Origin: Candidatus Woesearchaeota archaeon | Lineage (GTDB): Archaea; Nanobdellota; Nanobdellia; Woesearchaeales; GW2011-AR9 | Length of the DNA: 20,192 nucleotides | Direction: 5' to 3' | NCBI GenBank assembly: GCA_013204355.1 | Contig: JABMOA010000049.1 | Span: forward strand, 1 to 20,192 | Part shown: piece by piece, positions 1 to 7,958 of the stretch | Numbering within the stretch: position 1 is the first letter of the stretch | How the letters are laid out: each line of letters begins with the position of its first letter | Notes under the pieces: model-generated | Databases searched by the model: none | What the model was told of the DNA's origin: nothing | What the model saw: the letters and a program-made list of their open reading frames with translations, nothing else | Program-made: the position numbers and the translations under genes

Positions 1-32
1 GAGTATAATGCAGTAGTAACTATATTTTGCAG

Positions 33-737
33 TTAATGTTTGCTATTGGTGGTTATTTTCTCAACTTCACCATCTAATAAATAAATTGTACGTGAAGAAT
101 ATTTCACTAATTGTATATCATGGGTGATCAGAATAATTGTTTTTCCTTCTTTAGCATGTAAATCTGTAAGCATATCCATCACTTGTTTTCCTGAGATTGA
201 ATCAAGATTTCCAGTTGGTTCATCTGCAAGAATAATTTCAGGATCATTGACAAGAGCACGCGCAATTGCAACTCTTTGTTGTTGCCCTCCAGATAATTCA
301 TTGGGTTTATGATGCATCCGATCTCCTAAACCAACCTTCTGAAGTAACGCCTCTCCACGTGCAACTCTTTTTTCTTCAGGCATATTTTGAAATATTGTAG
401 GTAATGTCACATTTTCTAATGCAGAAAGTGTAGGGATGAGATTAAATTGTTGAAAAATAAAACCTATTTTTTTACCACGAATTTGCGCAACTCTGGATTC
501 AGATAAAAGAGATATATCATAATCCTCCAAAAAGATTTTTCCTTTCGTAGGTGAATCTAAAATTCCAACCTGATTCATCATTGTACTCTTTCCACTACCA
601 GAAGGTCCAAGAATCGCAACAAATTCTTTGTCATAGATTTCTAAATTAATACCTTTAAGGACATCTAATTTCTGGTCACCCATAGTGTAGGTCTTCCACA
701 CGTCCTTTAATCTAATTAATACTTTCTTTTTTATCAT
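33..737 (-). CDS. ABC transporter ATPase, LolD/MacB-type
   Basis: This is a 234-residue cytoplasmic nucleotide-binding subunit that should power the two permeases encoded just upstream. All ABC motifs are visible: Walker A GPSGSGKST at residues 44-52, Q-loop in FQQFNLIP near 96, signature LSGGQQQR at 148-155, Walker B IILADEPTG at 168-176 and the H-loop His206 in THD. The length and the TGNLDS stretch after Walker B fit the LolD/MacB/FtsE group (COG1136). The position after Walker A reads MMNQVGILD where this family usually has LMNILGCLD, a mild deviation. It is the last gene of the minus-strand operon but is separated from the permeases by a 165-bp spacer with hairpins, so it may have partly independent expression. 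Substrate is unknown. Confidence 0.93.
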   Translation of the reverse strand: MIKKKVLIRLKDVWKTYTMGDQKLDVLKGINLEIYDKEFVAILGPSGSGKSTMMNQVGILDSPTKGKIFLEDYDISLLSESRVAQIRGKKIGFIFQQFNLIPTLSALENVTLPTIFQNMPEEKRVARGEALLQKVGLGDRMHHKPNELSGGQQQRVAIARALVNDPEIILADEPTGNLDSISGKQVMDMLTDLHAKEGKTIILITHDIQLVKYSSRTIYLLDGEVEKITTNSKH

Positions 738-902
738 TTTGATTGTGTATAATTAATGTAAATGTGATTACATAAAAATCTATCCATCTTAGTCATTTCA
801 TTCATACAAGAAAAACCTTTTGTTTTTCTGTACAATAAATTTTTTCAATTTATTCGTATCGTAAAGTCCAGTCACTACGTTCGTGACTTTACTCCATTCA
901 TT
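738..902. repeat. Operon spacer with 14-bp direct repeat and two hairpins
   Basis: This 165-bp gap separates the second permease from the ATPase. A 14-bp direct repeat, TCATTTCATTCATA, occurs at 793-806 and 898-911, the second copy overlapping the permease stop codon (903-905). Between the copies lie an 8-bp AT hairpin (834-841 with 847-854, 5-nt loop) and a second inverted repeat (GTAAAGTC 861-868 with GACTTTAC 885-892). The second one has a competing pairing, AGTCAC 870-875 with GTGACT 883-888. No convincing gene is present. The layout resembles a small insertion flanked by a duplicated target, but the repeat is low in complexity, so this is an inference. Confidence 0.6.
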
Positions 903-2123
903 TCATTCATAGCGCAAAGCATCTACAGGATTTAATTTACTTGCTCTATATGCTGGTGCAATCCCTGAGATCACCCCTATTAAAAATGAAAATAAAAGGG
1001 TGCCAAAAATCAAAGCAGAATTGAACTCAACGGATAAAAATGCTGGACCTACAACTAATACAAAAGCCCATTCTACAATTTTTGCAAAGCCAAAACCAAT
1101 CGTCACACCAATGAGACCACCACCCAATCCATAAAACCCTGCTTCTACTAAAAATAAGTACATGATGTGTTTATTTTCTGCACCTAAAGATTTCATAACA
1201 CCAATCTCTTTTGTGCGCTGTAATACGGTTGTATACATCGTATTCATAATTCCAACACCGCCTACTAATAATGATATTCCTGCAATTCCCACAAGTACGG
1301 CTTGGACAATATCTAAAATTACATTAAAGGTTTCTGCAAACTGGTCAGGGGTCGCAACAGAAAAATCTTCTTCACCTTTTTTTTGATTCCGAGATTTTCT
1401 TAATTCTTTTTCAATATTTTCACCAACAATTAATGCGTCTTCTCCAGCACCAGATTGTGCAATGATAATTCCTAATTCATCTCCAGAATTAAAAATATCT
1501 TGATAAGCATCTAATGGTATTAAAATAGATTGATCATCAGGTGGAGAACCTATTTTTTCTAAAAAACCTACAATTTTAAATTCTTGGCCATGAATTAAAA
1601 TTTTACTCCCTAATTCAATATCTGCTTGAAATAATGTTGGTTGTGTGTACGCATAACCTAAAACAGCTTTAAACTGATCTCCTTTCTCCAAAAATCTTCC
1701 TTTCAAAAGATGATAACTTTGAGCCTCACCAACTAATGCACGTTCTTCAGGATCTGTTGGAAGTCCTGTAATAAAAAAATACCTTATAAGATCATTAAAT
1801 TCAATTCTTCCCGTAGAATAAATCATGCCTGCAACATTTTTAACACCACTTGTCCTTGCAACTACATCTTTATCTTTCTTAGTAATTTTAATAGCATCAA
1901 TACTTAAACCAGCAGTTAACACATTCCCTTTTGCAGTGATAAACAACTTATCATTTCCTAACGCATCAAACTGAGATTGAATTGCATTTTGTAATCCTTG
2001 ACCTAATGTTATCAATGAAACAATTGCAGCAATTCCTATAATAACACCAATTAAAGTTAACCATGCACGTAATTTTCGCCGTTTTATTTCCGTCCAAGGA
2101 ATATAAATATAATCTTTAAACAT
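903..2123 (-). CDS. MacB/FtsX-type ABC permease, second copy
   Basis: A 406-residue membrane subunit of a MacB/LolC-type transporter. The N-terminus holds one transmembrane helix (about 21-42) after a basic stretch, followed by a roughly 220-residue extracytoplasmic MacB-like domain. The C-terminal FtsX domain has three helices, with the conserved coupling segment RTKEIGVMKSLGA and the terminal PAYRASKLNPVDALRYE. I chose the ATG at 2123 because a GGAGAGAGG Shine-Dalgarno stretch precedes it; the frame can extend to a GTG at 2138, but that GTG lies next to the SD. It is clearly paralogous to the permease encoded 21 nt upstream, and the shared start MxKDY supports the choice. The pair probably forms a heterodimer with the downstream ATPase; the substrate is unknown. 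Confidence 0.9.
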   Translation of the reverse strand: MFKDYIYIPWTEIKRRKLRAWLTLIGVIIGIAAIVSLITLGQGLQNAIQSQFDALGNDKLFITAKGNVLTAGLSIDAIKITKKDKDVVARTSGVKNVAGMIYSTGRIEFNDLIRYFFITGLPTDPEERALVGEAQSYHLLKGRFLEKGDQFKAVLGYAYTQPTLFQADIELGSKILIHGQEFKIVGFLEKIGSPPDDQSILIPLDAYQDIFNSGDELGIIIAQSGAGEDALIVGENIEKELRKSRNQKKGEEDFSVATPDQFAETFNVILDIVQAVLVGIAGISLLVGGVGIMNTMYTTVLQRTKEIGVMKSLGAENKHIMYLFLVEAGFYGLGGGLIGVTIGFGFAKIVEWAFVLVVGPAFLSVEFNSALIFGTLLFSFLIGVISGIAPAYRASKLNPVDALRYE

Positions 2124-2144
2124 ATAACCTCTCTCCACAAAAAA

Positions 2145-3359
2145 TCATTGTCGTAATGCCTCAACTGGTTTTAAATTTGCAGCTTGTTTCGCAGGAAATA
2201 CCCCTGACCCTGCCCCTATCACAAATGCAAAAAGTAATGCGCCTAAAATCAAATAAGGACTTACAGATGCTTGAATTAATACGCTCTCATACACCTTAAA
2301 TGTGGCATATTCCACAAATTTACTTATACTTACGCCTAAAGTCACACCAATTAAACCTCCAAAAAGTCCAAGAATACCTGATTCAATTAAAAACAAAAAT
2401 TGAATTGTTTTATTTTCTGCACCTAATGCTTTCATAATTCCAATTTCTTTCGTTCTTTCTAATACGGATGTATACATGGTATTCATAATACCAATCCCAC
2501 CAACCACCAAAGAAATACCTGCAATACCCACAAGAACACCTTGAATTACCAACAGAATATTATTTAATGTCCCAATTAATTGTTGGGGAGTTTCAATAAT
2601 AAAATTTTCTTTTCCCTCTTCAACATGTCGTGATTTACGTAATTCTTTTTCAATATCTGCTGCTACAAGAAAAGGGTCTTCACCTGATTTAACTTTCACA
2701 GGAATCACATCAAATTCTCCTTTAATGTTTAAAATATTCCGTAATGATCCTTCAGGAAGAATTAAGGTAGAATCTTGTTGAGGATTTCCTGATTTTTTTA
2801 AAATGCCAGAAACTTTAAACACTTTATTTTGAACTGTTACACGATCCCTTAATTCCAATGGTTTATCAAAAAAATCTGTTGCAAAATCATTCCCAATCAC
2901 AACTTCTAATGCGTCATCCTGTTCAAAAAAACGCCCTTGTTTAAGTTTGTAATTATTTGCTTCAATTGCCAATGCTCGTTCTGCTGTTCCTTTCGGCATT
3001 GACACTGCATATGAAAATTTTGTTTCTCCATCAAATTCTAATTTAACTGTTCTAATTAAACGACCAATTGCAAGATCAACTCCTTTAGTTTTACTAATTA
3101 CTTTTTCATCATCTTCTGTTAAAGGTTCAGAAACACCAGTCCCAGGTGGACCAAAACCCCCTCCTGCAGCCTGCACAATTAATTTATCTGTCCCAAGTTG
3201 CACAAATTGTTGAGAAACTGCATTTTGTAATCCTTGACTCAAAGAAATTAACGCAACGACTGCTGCGATTCCTATAAAAATACCAATCATGGTTAACCAA
3301 GAACGAAGTTTACGTTGCTTAACATTTCTATATCCTAAACGAAAGTAATCCTTAATCAT
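2145..3359 (-). CDS. MacB/FtsX-type ABC permease, first copy
   Basis: A 404-residue permease with the same plan as its downstream neighbour: one N-terminal helix (about 21-42), a large extracytoplasmic MacB periplasmic-core-like domain, then three C-terminal helices in an FtsX domain. Marker segments are RTKEIGIMKALGA and the end FPAKQAANLKPVEALRQ. It begins only 4 nt after the stop of the NEW3 protein gene, with a weak AGGT ribosome-binding stretch, so the two are probably co-transcribed and translationally close. Two different permeases plus a separate ATPase is the LolCDE-like composition, whereas classical MacB carries its ATPase in the same chain. Function as an exporter or extractor of an envelope component is inferred, not shown. 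Confidence 0.9.
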   Translation of the reverse strand: MIKDYFRLGYRNVKQRKLRSWLTMIGIFIGIAAVVALISLSQGLQNAVSQQFVQLGTDKLIVQAAGGGFGPPGTGVSEPLTEDDEKVISKTKGVDLAIGRLIRTVKLEFDGETKFSYAVSMPKGTAERALAIEANNYKLKQGRFFEQDDALEVVIGNDFATDFFDKPLELRDRVTVQNKVFKVSGILKKSGNPQQDSTLILPEGSLRNILNIKGEFDVIPVKVKSGEDPFLVAADIEKELRKSRHVEEGKENFIIETPQQLIGTLNNILLVIQGVLVGIAGISLVVGGIGIMNTMYTSVLERTKEIGIMKALGAENKTIQFLFLIESGILGLFGGLIGVTLGVSISKFVEYATFKVYESVLIQASVSPYLILGALLFAFVIGAGSGVFPAKQAANLKPVEALRQ

Positions 3360-3363
3360 AGAC

Positions 3364-4644
3364 CTATTTCTTTTTTTTCAAACCAAATGTGAAACCAAAG
3401 ATTTTAAGAGGCCGATTTTTCTTTTTATAATTTCGGTAGTAATAATAATACAAACCACCTGCAATAATTATAAGGAAAATAAAGAGACTAGTACTGCTCG
3501 TTTTAATGATTCCATATTTCTTTAATTCTGATGTAGAATATAAATCAAATGTTAAATCAAATTGTTGTTGAAATGGTTTGTTATTTGAATCAACATATTT
3601 TAATTTAACAGGAACATGTAACACATCCCTTCTTTTATTAATATAAATATCAAGTTCTTCACTTTCTGTGTCATCAGAATCTATATCACCAATATAAAAA
3701 TAATTTGTAGGAGAAACCAATTCATAATCTTCTGATTTTTCAATTGTTAATTCAACAAATTTAACATCTGCAGTTCCTGCATTTGCAATCCCCACTGTAA
3801 TTTTTCCAGCTTCCCCTGATCTGAACACCGTACTTTTTTTAATGAAAGGGCGAACTTTAGGAACATCCCCCACAGAAACTGCTAGAAAATCATTCAAAGA
3901 ATATGCGTTTCCTTTCTCATCATTATAGGTGATTGTGATTGGAACTTTATATAATCCAGGTGTTGCATCAGGTTTTGCAATAATCCGAAATGTCAAGGCA
4001 TCTTGAAAACCATTATTCAAATTAGAAATTCTTCGTTCAGAAGAACTTTGAAAAGGTGCCAAAGGAATATCATCATCATCAAAATTTAATTTGAATTTGA
4101 TATCTTTCAATAAAGAATCTGCTGCGTTTTTGACAACAATTGTAATTTTTGCTTCTTCTCCTGGTGCAACTTGTTCAGGTTCAGATTTAATAGACACAAT
4201 ATCTAAAATTGCATCTTGCGTTTGTACATCAATAAGAAATTGGTTATCCACAAATAAGATAGAATTTGTGCCTAAGTTTACTTCTAATTCTAATTCTAAA
4301 TCTCCTTCAACTGCTTCTTCATCAACCTTCAATCTAAATGTAACATATTCTGCATCAGCACCCGTTGAACTTGCACGTAATTTTCCAATGTTTTTAGAAG
4401 CTGATTGACCATAAATTTTAAAAGGATATTTTGGAAGAATAGTGATAATAGCATCTTTTGTAGTTTCTTTACCACCATTTTCAATTTTAAATTTTACATC
4501 AAATGTTTGGCCAGGTTCAACAGGATCTGGAGTCTGAGAAACTAAAGTAACAGTAAGATCTGACACATCTGCAACTGCAAATGGAATTAATGTAAGTAAA
4601 AATATTGAAAGTACTAATAGTAAGATTTTTTTCCTCATAACCAT
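3364..4644 (-). CDS. Secreted, C-terminally anchored NEW3/S-layer-like protein of the ABC operon
   Basis: A 426-residue protein at the head of the ABC operon. Residues 4-25 form a Sec-type signal peptide ending AVA with likely cleavage before Asp26. Three NEW3/CARDB-like beta-sandwich repeats can be seen, each with a PGQ/PGE/SGE turn followed by alternating hydrophobic strands and a KIENGG/VVKNAA/GIANAG motif, starting near 42, 159 and 276. A single transmembrane helix (about 385-402, followed by a run of Tyr) and a Lys-rich tail (KKKK end) anchor it with the tail in the cytosol. In archaea such COG1361-type proteins recur next to MacB-like permeases, so I infer it is the extracellular partner, in the place of MacA. 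The start ATG at 4644 lies about 31 nt from a TATA box. Confidence 0.82.
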   Translation of the reverse strand: MVMRKKILLLVLSIFLLTLIPFAVADVSDLTVTLVSQTPDPVEPGQTFDVKFKIENGGKETTKDAIITILPKYPFKIYGQSASKNIGKLRASSTGADAEYVTFRLKVDEEAVEGDLELELEVNLGTNSILFVDNQFLIDVQTQDAILDIVSIKSEPEQVAPGEEAKITIVVKNAADSLLKDIKFKLNFDDDDIPLAPFQSSSERRISNLNNGFQDALTFRIIAKPDATPGLYKVPITITYNDEKGNAYSLNDFLAVSVGDVPKVRPFIKKSTVFRSGEAGKITVGIANAGTADVKFVELTIEKSEDYELVSPTNYFYIGDIDSDDTESEELDIYINKRRDVLHVPVKLKYVDSNNKPFQQQFDLTFDLYSTSELKKYGIIKTSSTSLFIFLIIIAGGLYYYYYRNYKKKNRPLKIFGFTFGLKKKK

Positions 4645-4755
4645 TCTCTGATTATAAAAGAATTAGAAGATTTATAAATGTTCTGATGAAGATAAGGTCA
4701 CATAGACATATTAAAGAAGCAAAACTTAATAAAGGAATTTGCTTTTATTTCTTGA
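4645..4755. promoter_or_regulatory. Divergent promoter region between ABC operon and NTase-HEPN gene
   Basis: For the minus-strand operon, a TATA-like CATTTATAAATC lies at 4670-4681, about 31 nt before its ATG. For the plus-strand gene, ACTTAATAAA at 4724-4733 lies about 28 nt before its ATG at 4756, which fits a leaderless transcript. No Shine-Dalgarno site is seen before either start. The assignment rests on spacing and A/T consensus only. Confidence 0.55.
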
Positions 4756-5565
4756 ATGGAATTCAAAGTTGAACGTAAAGGAAACGAGAACATCCACAGA
4801 TATCCTACAGAAGATCTTAAAGTTGCAGAAAAATTTGCAGATTCTTTGAAGAAAGAACTCCATGAATTCTTAATTGGTGTCATCGTTTTTGGAAGCATGG
4901 CGCGACGTGAAGCTAAGGAAACAAGCGATATTGATATTCTTGTCATTATGGATGATGTTACATTTGTCATTACAGAACCTATGATTGAGAGTTACAAACT
5001 TATTGTAGAAGGCATAATTAGAAAAACATCTATGAGATTGCACATAACTTCCATGACGCTTACATCATTCTGGGAACACGTAAAAGTAGGTGACCCAATT
5101 ACAGTTAATATCCTCAGAGATGGTGTTGCAATCATTGATCAAGGTATGTTTGATCCTCTTCAAAAATTATTAAAACAAGGTAGAATCCGTCCCTCAGAAG
5201 AATCCGTCTGGCGATATTACGGACGGTCTCCAAAAACCTTATTAAATTCTAGATGGCATGTCCTACAAGCAATGTTAGATCTTTATTGGGCAGTCATAGA
5301 TGCAGCACATGCAGCATTGATGCGTGCGAATCAAGTACCACCAACACCAGAACATGTTGCAGATTTATTAGAAAAAGTTTATGTTAAACCAAAAAAATTA
5401 GAACAAAAATACGCTGATACCATGCGTAAATTTTACAGATTAAGTAAAGCAATCACACATAGAGAAATCAAATACGTGACTGGTTTAGAATTTGAGAAAA
5501 ATTACAAAGAAGCCGATGACTTCGTTAAACGCATGAAGAAATTGATTGAGATTAATAGTCATTGA
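4756..5565 (+). CDS. Nucleotidyltransferase with C-terminal HEPN-like helical domain
   Basis: A 269-residue protein. Residues 30-125 are a minimal nucleotidyltransferase (MNT) domain with the catalytic pattern GS(46-47), ten residues, then D58-I-D60. The third carboxylate expected on a later strand is not obvious: the segment reads RLHITS (94-99). Residues 150-265 are all-helical and resemble a HEPN domain, with HAALMRANQVPP near 185-196 and an R-x6-H pattern at R228/H235, within the R-x4-6-H range of HEPN ribonucleases. MNT and HEPN usually occur as two adjacent genes forming a toxin-antitoxin pair; here they would be one chain. It sits 52 nt before gltX but gltX has its own TATA box. Role unknown; the NTase call is firm, the HEPN call tentative. 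Confidence 0.75.
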   Translation: MEFKVERKGNENIHRYPTEDLKVAEKFADSLKKELHEFLIGVIVFGSMARREAKETSDIDILVIMDDVTFVITEPMIESYKLIVEGIIRKTSMRLHITSMTLTSFWEHVKVGDPITVNILRDGVAIIDQGMFDPLQKLLKQGRIRPSEESVWRYYGRSPKTLLNSRWHVLQAMLDLYWAVIDAAHAALMRANQVPPTPEHVADLLEKVYVKPKKLEQKYADTMRKFYRLSKAITHREIKYVTGLEFEKNYKEADDFVKRMKKLIEINSH

Positions 5566-5582
5566 ACACAATTATCACTAGA

Positions 5583-5592
5583 AACATTTAAG
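5583..5592 (+). promoter_or_regulatory. TATA box of gltX
   Basis: ACATTTAAGA is centred about 30 nt before the gltX ATG at 5618, and no Shine-Dalgarno site is present. This fits a leaderless or near-leaderless transcript. Confidence 0.5.
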
Positions 5593-5617
5593 AATCACGC
5601 CTTCTTTCTAATTCTTG

Positions 5618-7318
5618 ATGAAAGAAACAGTAAGAAAATTTGTGTTAAAAAATGCATTAGATTTCAAAGGAAGTGTCAATCCAAAAGCTATTTTAGGTTT
5701 AATTCTACGAAGTTCCCCTGAATTTAAAAAAGATTTTCAAAAGTTAAACAAAGAAATTGAATCCTGTATTGCAGATATTAAAGATAAGGACCTCAAAGAT
5801 ATTAAAAATGAATTAGATAAATTAGATCCAGAACTCTCAAAAGAAAAAAAAATTGAAGCGCCTAAAGGCTTACTTAAACCACTACGAAATGCAGAAATCG
5901 GAAAAGTAGTTGTAAGAATTGCACCTTCGCCTTCTGGAGCTTTACATATTGGCCATGCGTATGGATCTTCCTTAAACGCATTATATGCAAAAATGTATAA
6001 TGGAAAATTTATTCTCCGTATTGAAGATACAAACCCTGAAAACATCTATGCTGGTGCATATAAATTAATTGAAGAAGATGCACGATGGTTAACAGGTAAT
6101 AAGATTTCACAAATTGTTGTACAATCAGAACGATTGGAAAAATATTACAAGCATGCAAAAACTTTAGTTGATCAAGAAAAGGCATATATTTGTACATGTG
6201 ATGTAGACATGTGGCGAGAAATGAAAAATAATGGTGAAGCATGTCTTTGTAGAAATTTATCAACAAAAGAACATCAAGAACGTTATCAAAAAATGTTTAA
6301 AGAATATGCTGAAGGAGAAGCAATTTTACGTTTAAAAACAGATATCAAACATAAAAATCCTGCCATGCGTGATTTTGGATTAATGCGCATTAATGAACAT
6401 ATCCATCCACGTACAAAAAAAGCAAGTAGAGTCTGGCCTTTAATGGTGTTTTCAGTAGCAATTGATGATCATGAATTAGGATTAACTCATGTTCTTAACG
6501 GGAAAGATCAAACAGATAACGCACGAAAAGAAACATTAATTATGGAATGTTTTGGATGGACACCACCTGAATATCAACATTGGGGATTTATTAATTTTAT
6601 TGGATTTAAATTAAGTTCATCAAACACACGATTAGCTATTGAACAAAATGAATATACTGGGTGGAACGACATACGATTACCCTTTCTTCCAGCTTTACGA
6701 AAACGAGGATATCAAGTAGGCGCATTCCATAAATTCGCAAGTGAAATTGGACTCTCATTAAATGATAAGACTGTAAAGATAGAAGAATTCTGGAAAATGG
6801 TTGATGCATTTAATAAAGATATTATTGAACCAACGTCAAACAGATATTTCTTTCTAGAAGAACCTATCAAAATTACAATTAAAAATGCACCTGAAAAGGA
6901 AGTAAAAATAGATTTACATCCAGAATTTAAAGATCATGGTGCAAGATCATTACCTGTTAAAGGAAAAGTTCTCATTGACAAAAAAGATCATAAAGATCTT
7001 GTAGAAAAAAGATTACATAGATTAATGGATTATTGTAATATTGAAGTCAAAGGAGAAGGAGAAACATTTTTATCTGAAGATTATGAAGATTATAAAAATT
7101 CTGAACAAAAAGGAAAAATCATTCATTGGCTTCCAGATTCAGATGATTTAGTAGATGTTGAAATTGTGATGACAGACAATTCACGATTACAAGGAAAAGG
7201 GGAAGCAGATTTGAAAAAAGTTAAAGAAGGAGATATCGTCCAATTTGAACGGTTTGCCTTCGCACGATTAGATAAAAAAGAAAAAGATAAACTTGTATTT
7301 TGGTACTTGCATAAATAA
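5618..7318 (+). CDS. gltX: Glutamyl-tRNA synthetase, archaeal type
   Basis: A 566-residue class Ic synthetase that charges tRNA-Glu, and probably tRNA-Gln as well if the organism uses the amidotransferase route. A helical N-terminal extension of about 95 residues, typical of archaeal GluRS, precedes the Rossmann fold. The ATP site has APSPSGALHIGH at 102-113, and the KMSKS-like loop is KLSSS at 331-335, a common archaeal form. A zinc knuckle is formed by C192, C194, C209 and C211. The C-terminal part is the beta-barrel anticodon domain of the GlnRS-like type, not the bacterial helical cage. The usual RGKDH reads NGKDQ here (294-298), a small deviation. The frame opens with a TTG at 5615, but the ATG at 5618 is the likely start. 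Confidence 0.95.
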   Translation: MKETVRKFVLKNALDFKGSVNPKAILGLILRSSPEFKKDFQKLNKEIESCIADIKDKDLKDIKNELDKLDPELSKEKKIEAPKGLLKPLRNAEIGKVVVRIAPSPSGALHIGHAYGSSLNALYAKMYNGKFILRIEDTNPENIYAGAYKLIEEDARWLTGNKISQIVVQSERLEKYYKHAKTLVDQEKAYICTCDVDMWREMKNNGEACLCRNLSTKEHQERYQKMFKEYAEGEAILRLKTDIKHKNPAMRDFGLMRINEHIHPRTKKASRVWPLMVFSVAIDDHELGLTHVLNGKDQTDNARKETLIMECFGWTPPEYQHWGFINFIGFKLSSSNTRLAIEQNEYTGWNDIRLPFLPALRKRGYQVGAFHKFASEIGLSLNDKTVKIEEFWKMVDAFNKDIIEPTSNRYFFLEEPIKITIKNAPEKEVKIDLHPEFKDHGARSLPVKGKVLIDKKDHKDLVEKRLHRLMDYCNIEVKGEGETFLSEDYEDYKNSEQKGKIIHWLPDSDDLVDVEIVMTDNSRLQGKGEADLKKVKEGDIVQFERFAFARLDKKEKDKLVFWYLHK

Positions 7319-7324
7319 AAATTA

Positions 7325-7381
7325 GTATTAAGTTAAGAAAGTGAGCAGCGTTAGCGAGTCACAAATACCGCAACTTAATAC
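7325..7381. repeat. 57-bp inverted-repeat element after gltX
   Basis: Perfect 10-bp arms, GTATTAAGTT at 7325-7334 and AACTTAATAC at 7372-7381, enclose 37 nt. Inside is a GC-richer motif with partial dyad symmetry, GTGA (7341-7344) to TCAC (7359-7362). The element begins six bases after the gltX stop and ends just before the first ATG of the next frame. It could be a terminator, a regulatory hairpin or a remnant of a tiny mobile element; the sequence does not decide. Confidence 0.6.
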
Positions 7382-7399
7382 ATGAAAAGGGGAATAAAA

Positions 7400-7936
7400 A
7401 TGGGGAAAATTTCAAGAGACACGCCACTTGCGGAAATTACGTTACGAAGATATGAAAAACCAACAATGAACGATCGGGATTTAGTGAGAAAATTCTGTCT
7501 TTCAATTGGATTATTACAACCAGGAGATTCGCGGGATGTTGTTGTAGATGTCCTTCAAGTATTATTACATGCAAAACAACGTCGTGAAGAATTGCATTCT
7601 GAAGAAGTTAAAAATCTTGTCATGGATCATAGAAAAAAGAAACAATTACCTATGTTAGGTGTTGCATCTTCAAACGTTAGACGACAACTAAAACGTCTAA
7701 AAGACCTTCATTTAATTGAAACGAATGCAAATTTATATAGAATCAATGAATGGAATAACCTTTCTGAAATTTTTGAAGAAAAAATCCACAATTTCCTTTT
7801 ACAATCTGTGATTAGTAGAGTAAAAGATTACGTTGTAAAAATTGATGAAGAATTTTCTATCATAAAAGAAGAGGAAGAAGAAGAATCAATCTCTGGTCAA
7901 AAAAATCTGTTTGAAACGCCTATTAAAGAGGAATAG
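7400..7936 (+). CDS. Winged-helix protein, unknown function
   Basis: A 178-residue basic protein that I do not recognise by name. The central part (about 85-116) reads as a winged helix: a recognition helix in SSNVRRQLKRLKDLHLIE followed by a short wing NANLYRI. The N-terminal LAEITLRRYEKP (10-21) and GLLQPGDSRDVVVDVLQVLL (37-56) look like conserved, well-ordered segments. The C-terminus has an acidic run (EEEEEE near 157-162) and is probably disordered. I chose the ATG at 7400 because AGGGGAATAAAA gives a good Shine-Dalgarno with 7-nt spacing; an in-frame ATG at 7382 would put that SD inside the gene. DNA or RNA binding is plausible. It is convergent with the 69-residue gene, 22 nt away. Confidence 0.75.
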   Translation: MGKISRDTPLAEITLRRYEKPTMNDRDLVRKFCLSIGLLQPGDSRDVVVDVLQVLLHAKQRREELHSEEVKNLVMDHRKKKQLPMLGVASSNVRRQLKRLKDLHLIETNANLYRINEWNNLSEIFEEKIHNFLLQSVISRVKDYVVKIDEEFSIIKEEEEEESISGQKNLFETPIKEE

Positions 7937-7958
7937 AATTGGTAGTTAATGGATAAAA

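Noticed and set aside
735..806. Possible 23-codon minus-strand leader peptide (MNEMTKM...) ending in a TGA that overlaps the ATPase ATG
   Set aside because: The overlap is suggestive of coupling, but the frame is short, has no SD site and begins within the low-complexity direct repeat; chance is as likely.
4682..4687. TGATGA resembling a C box of a C/D guide RNA
   Set aside because: No D box or internal C'/D' boxes at the right distance; it lies within the divergent promoter region.
4698..4970. 90-codon minus-strand frame over the NTase start
   Set aside because: It is antisense to the clear nucleotidyltransferase domain and has no recognisable protein pattern.
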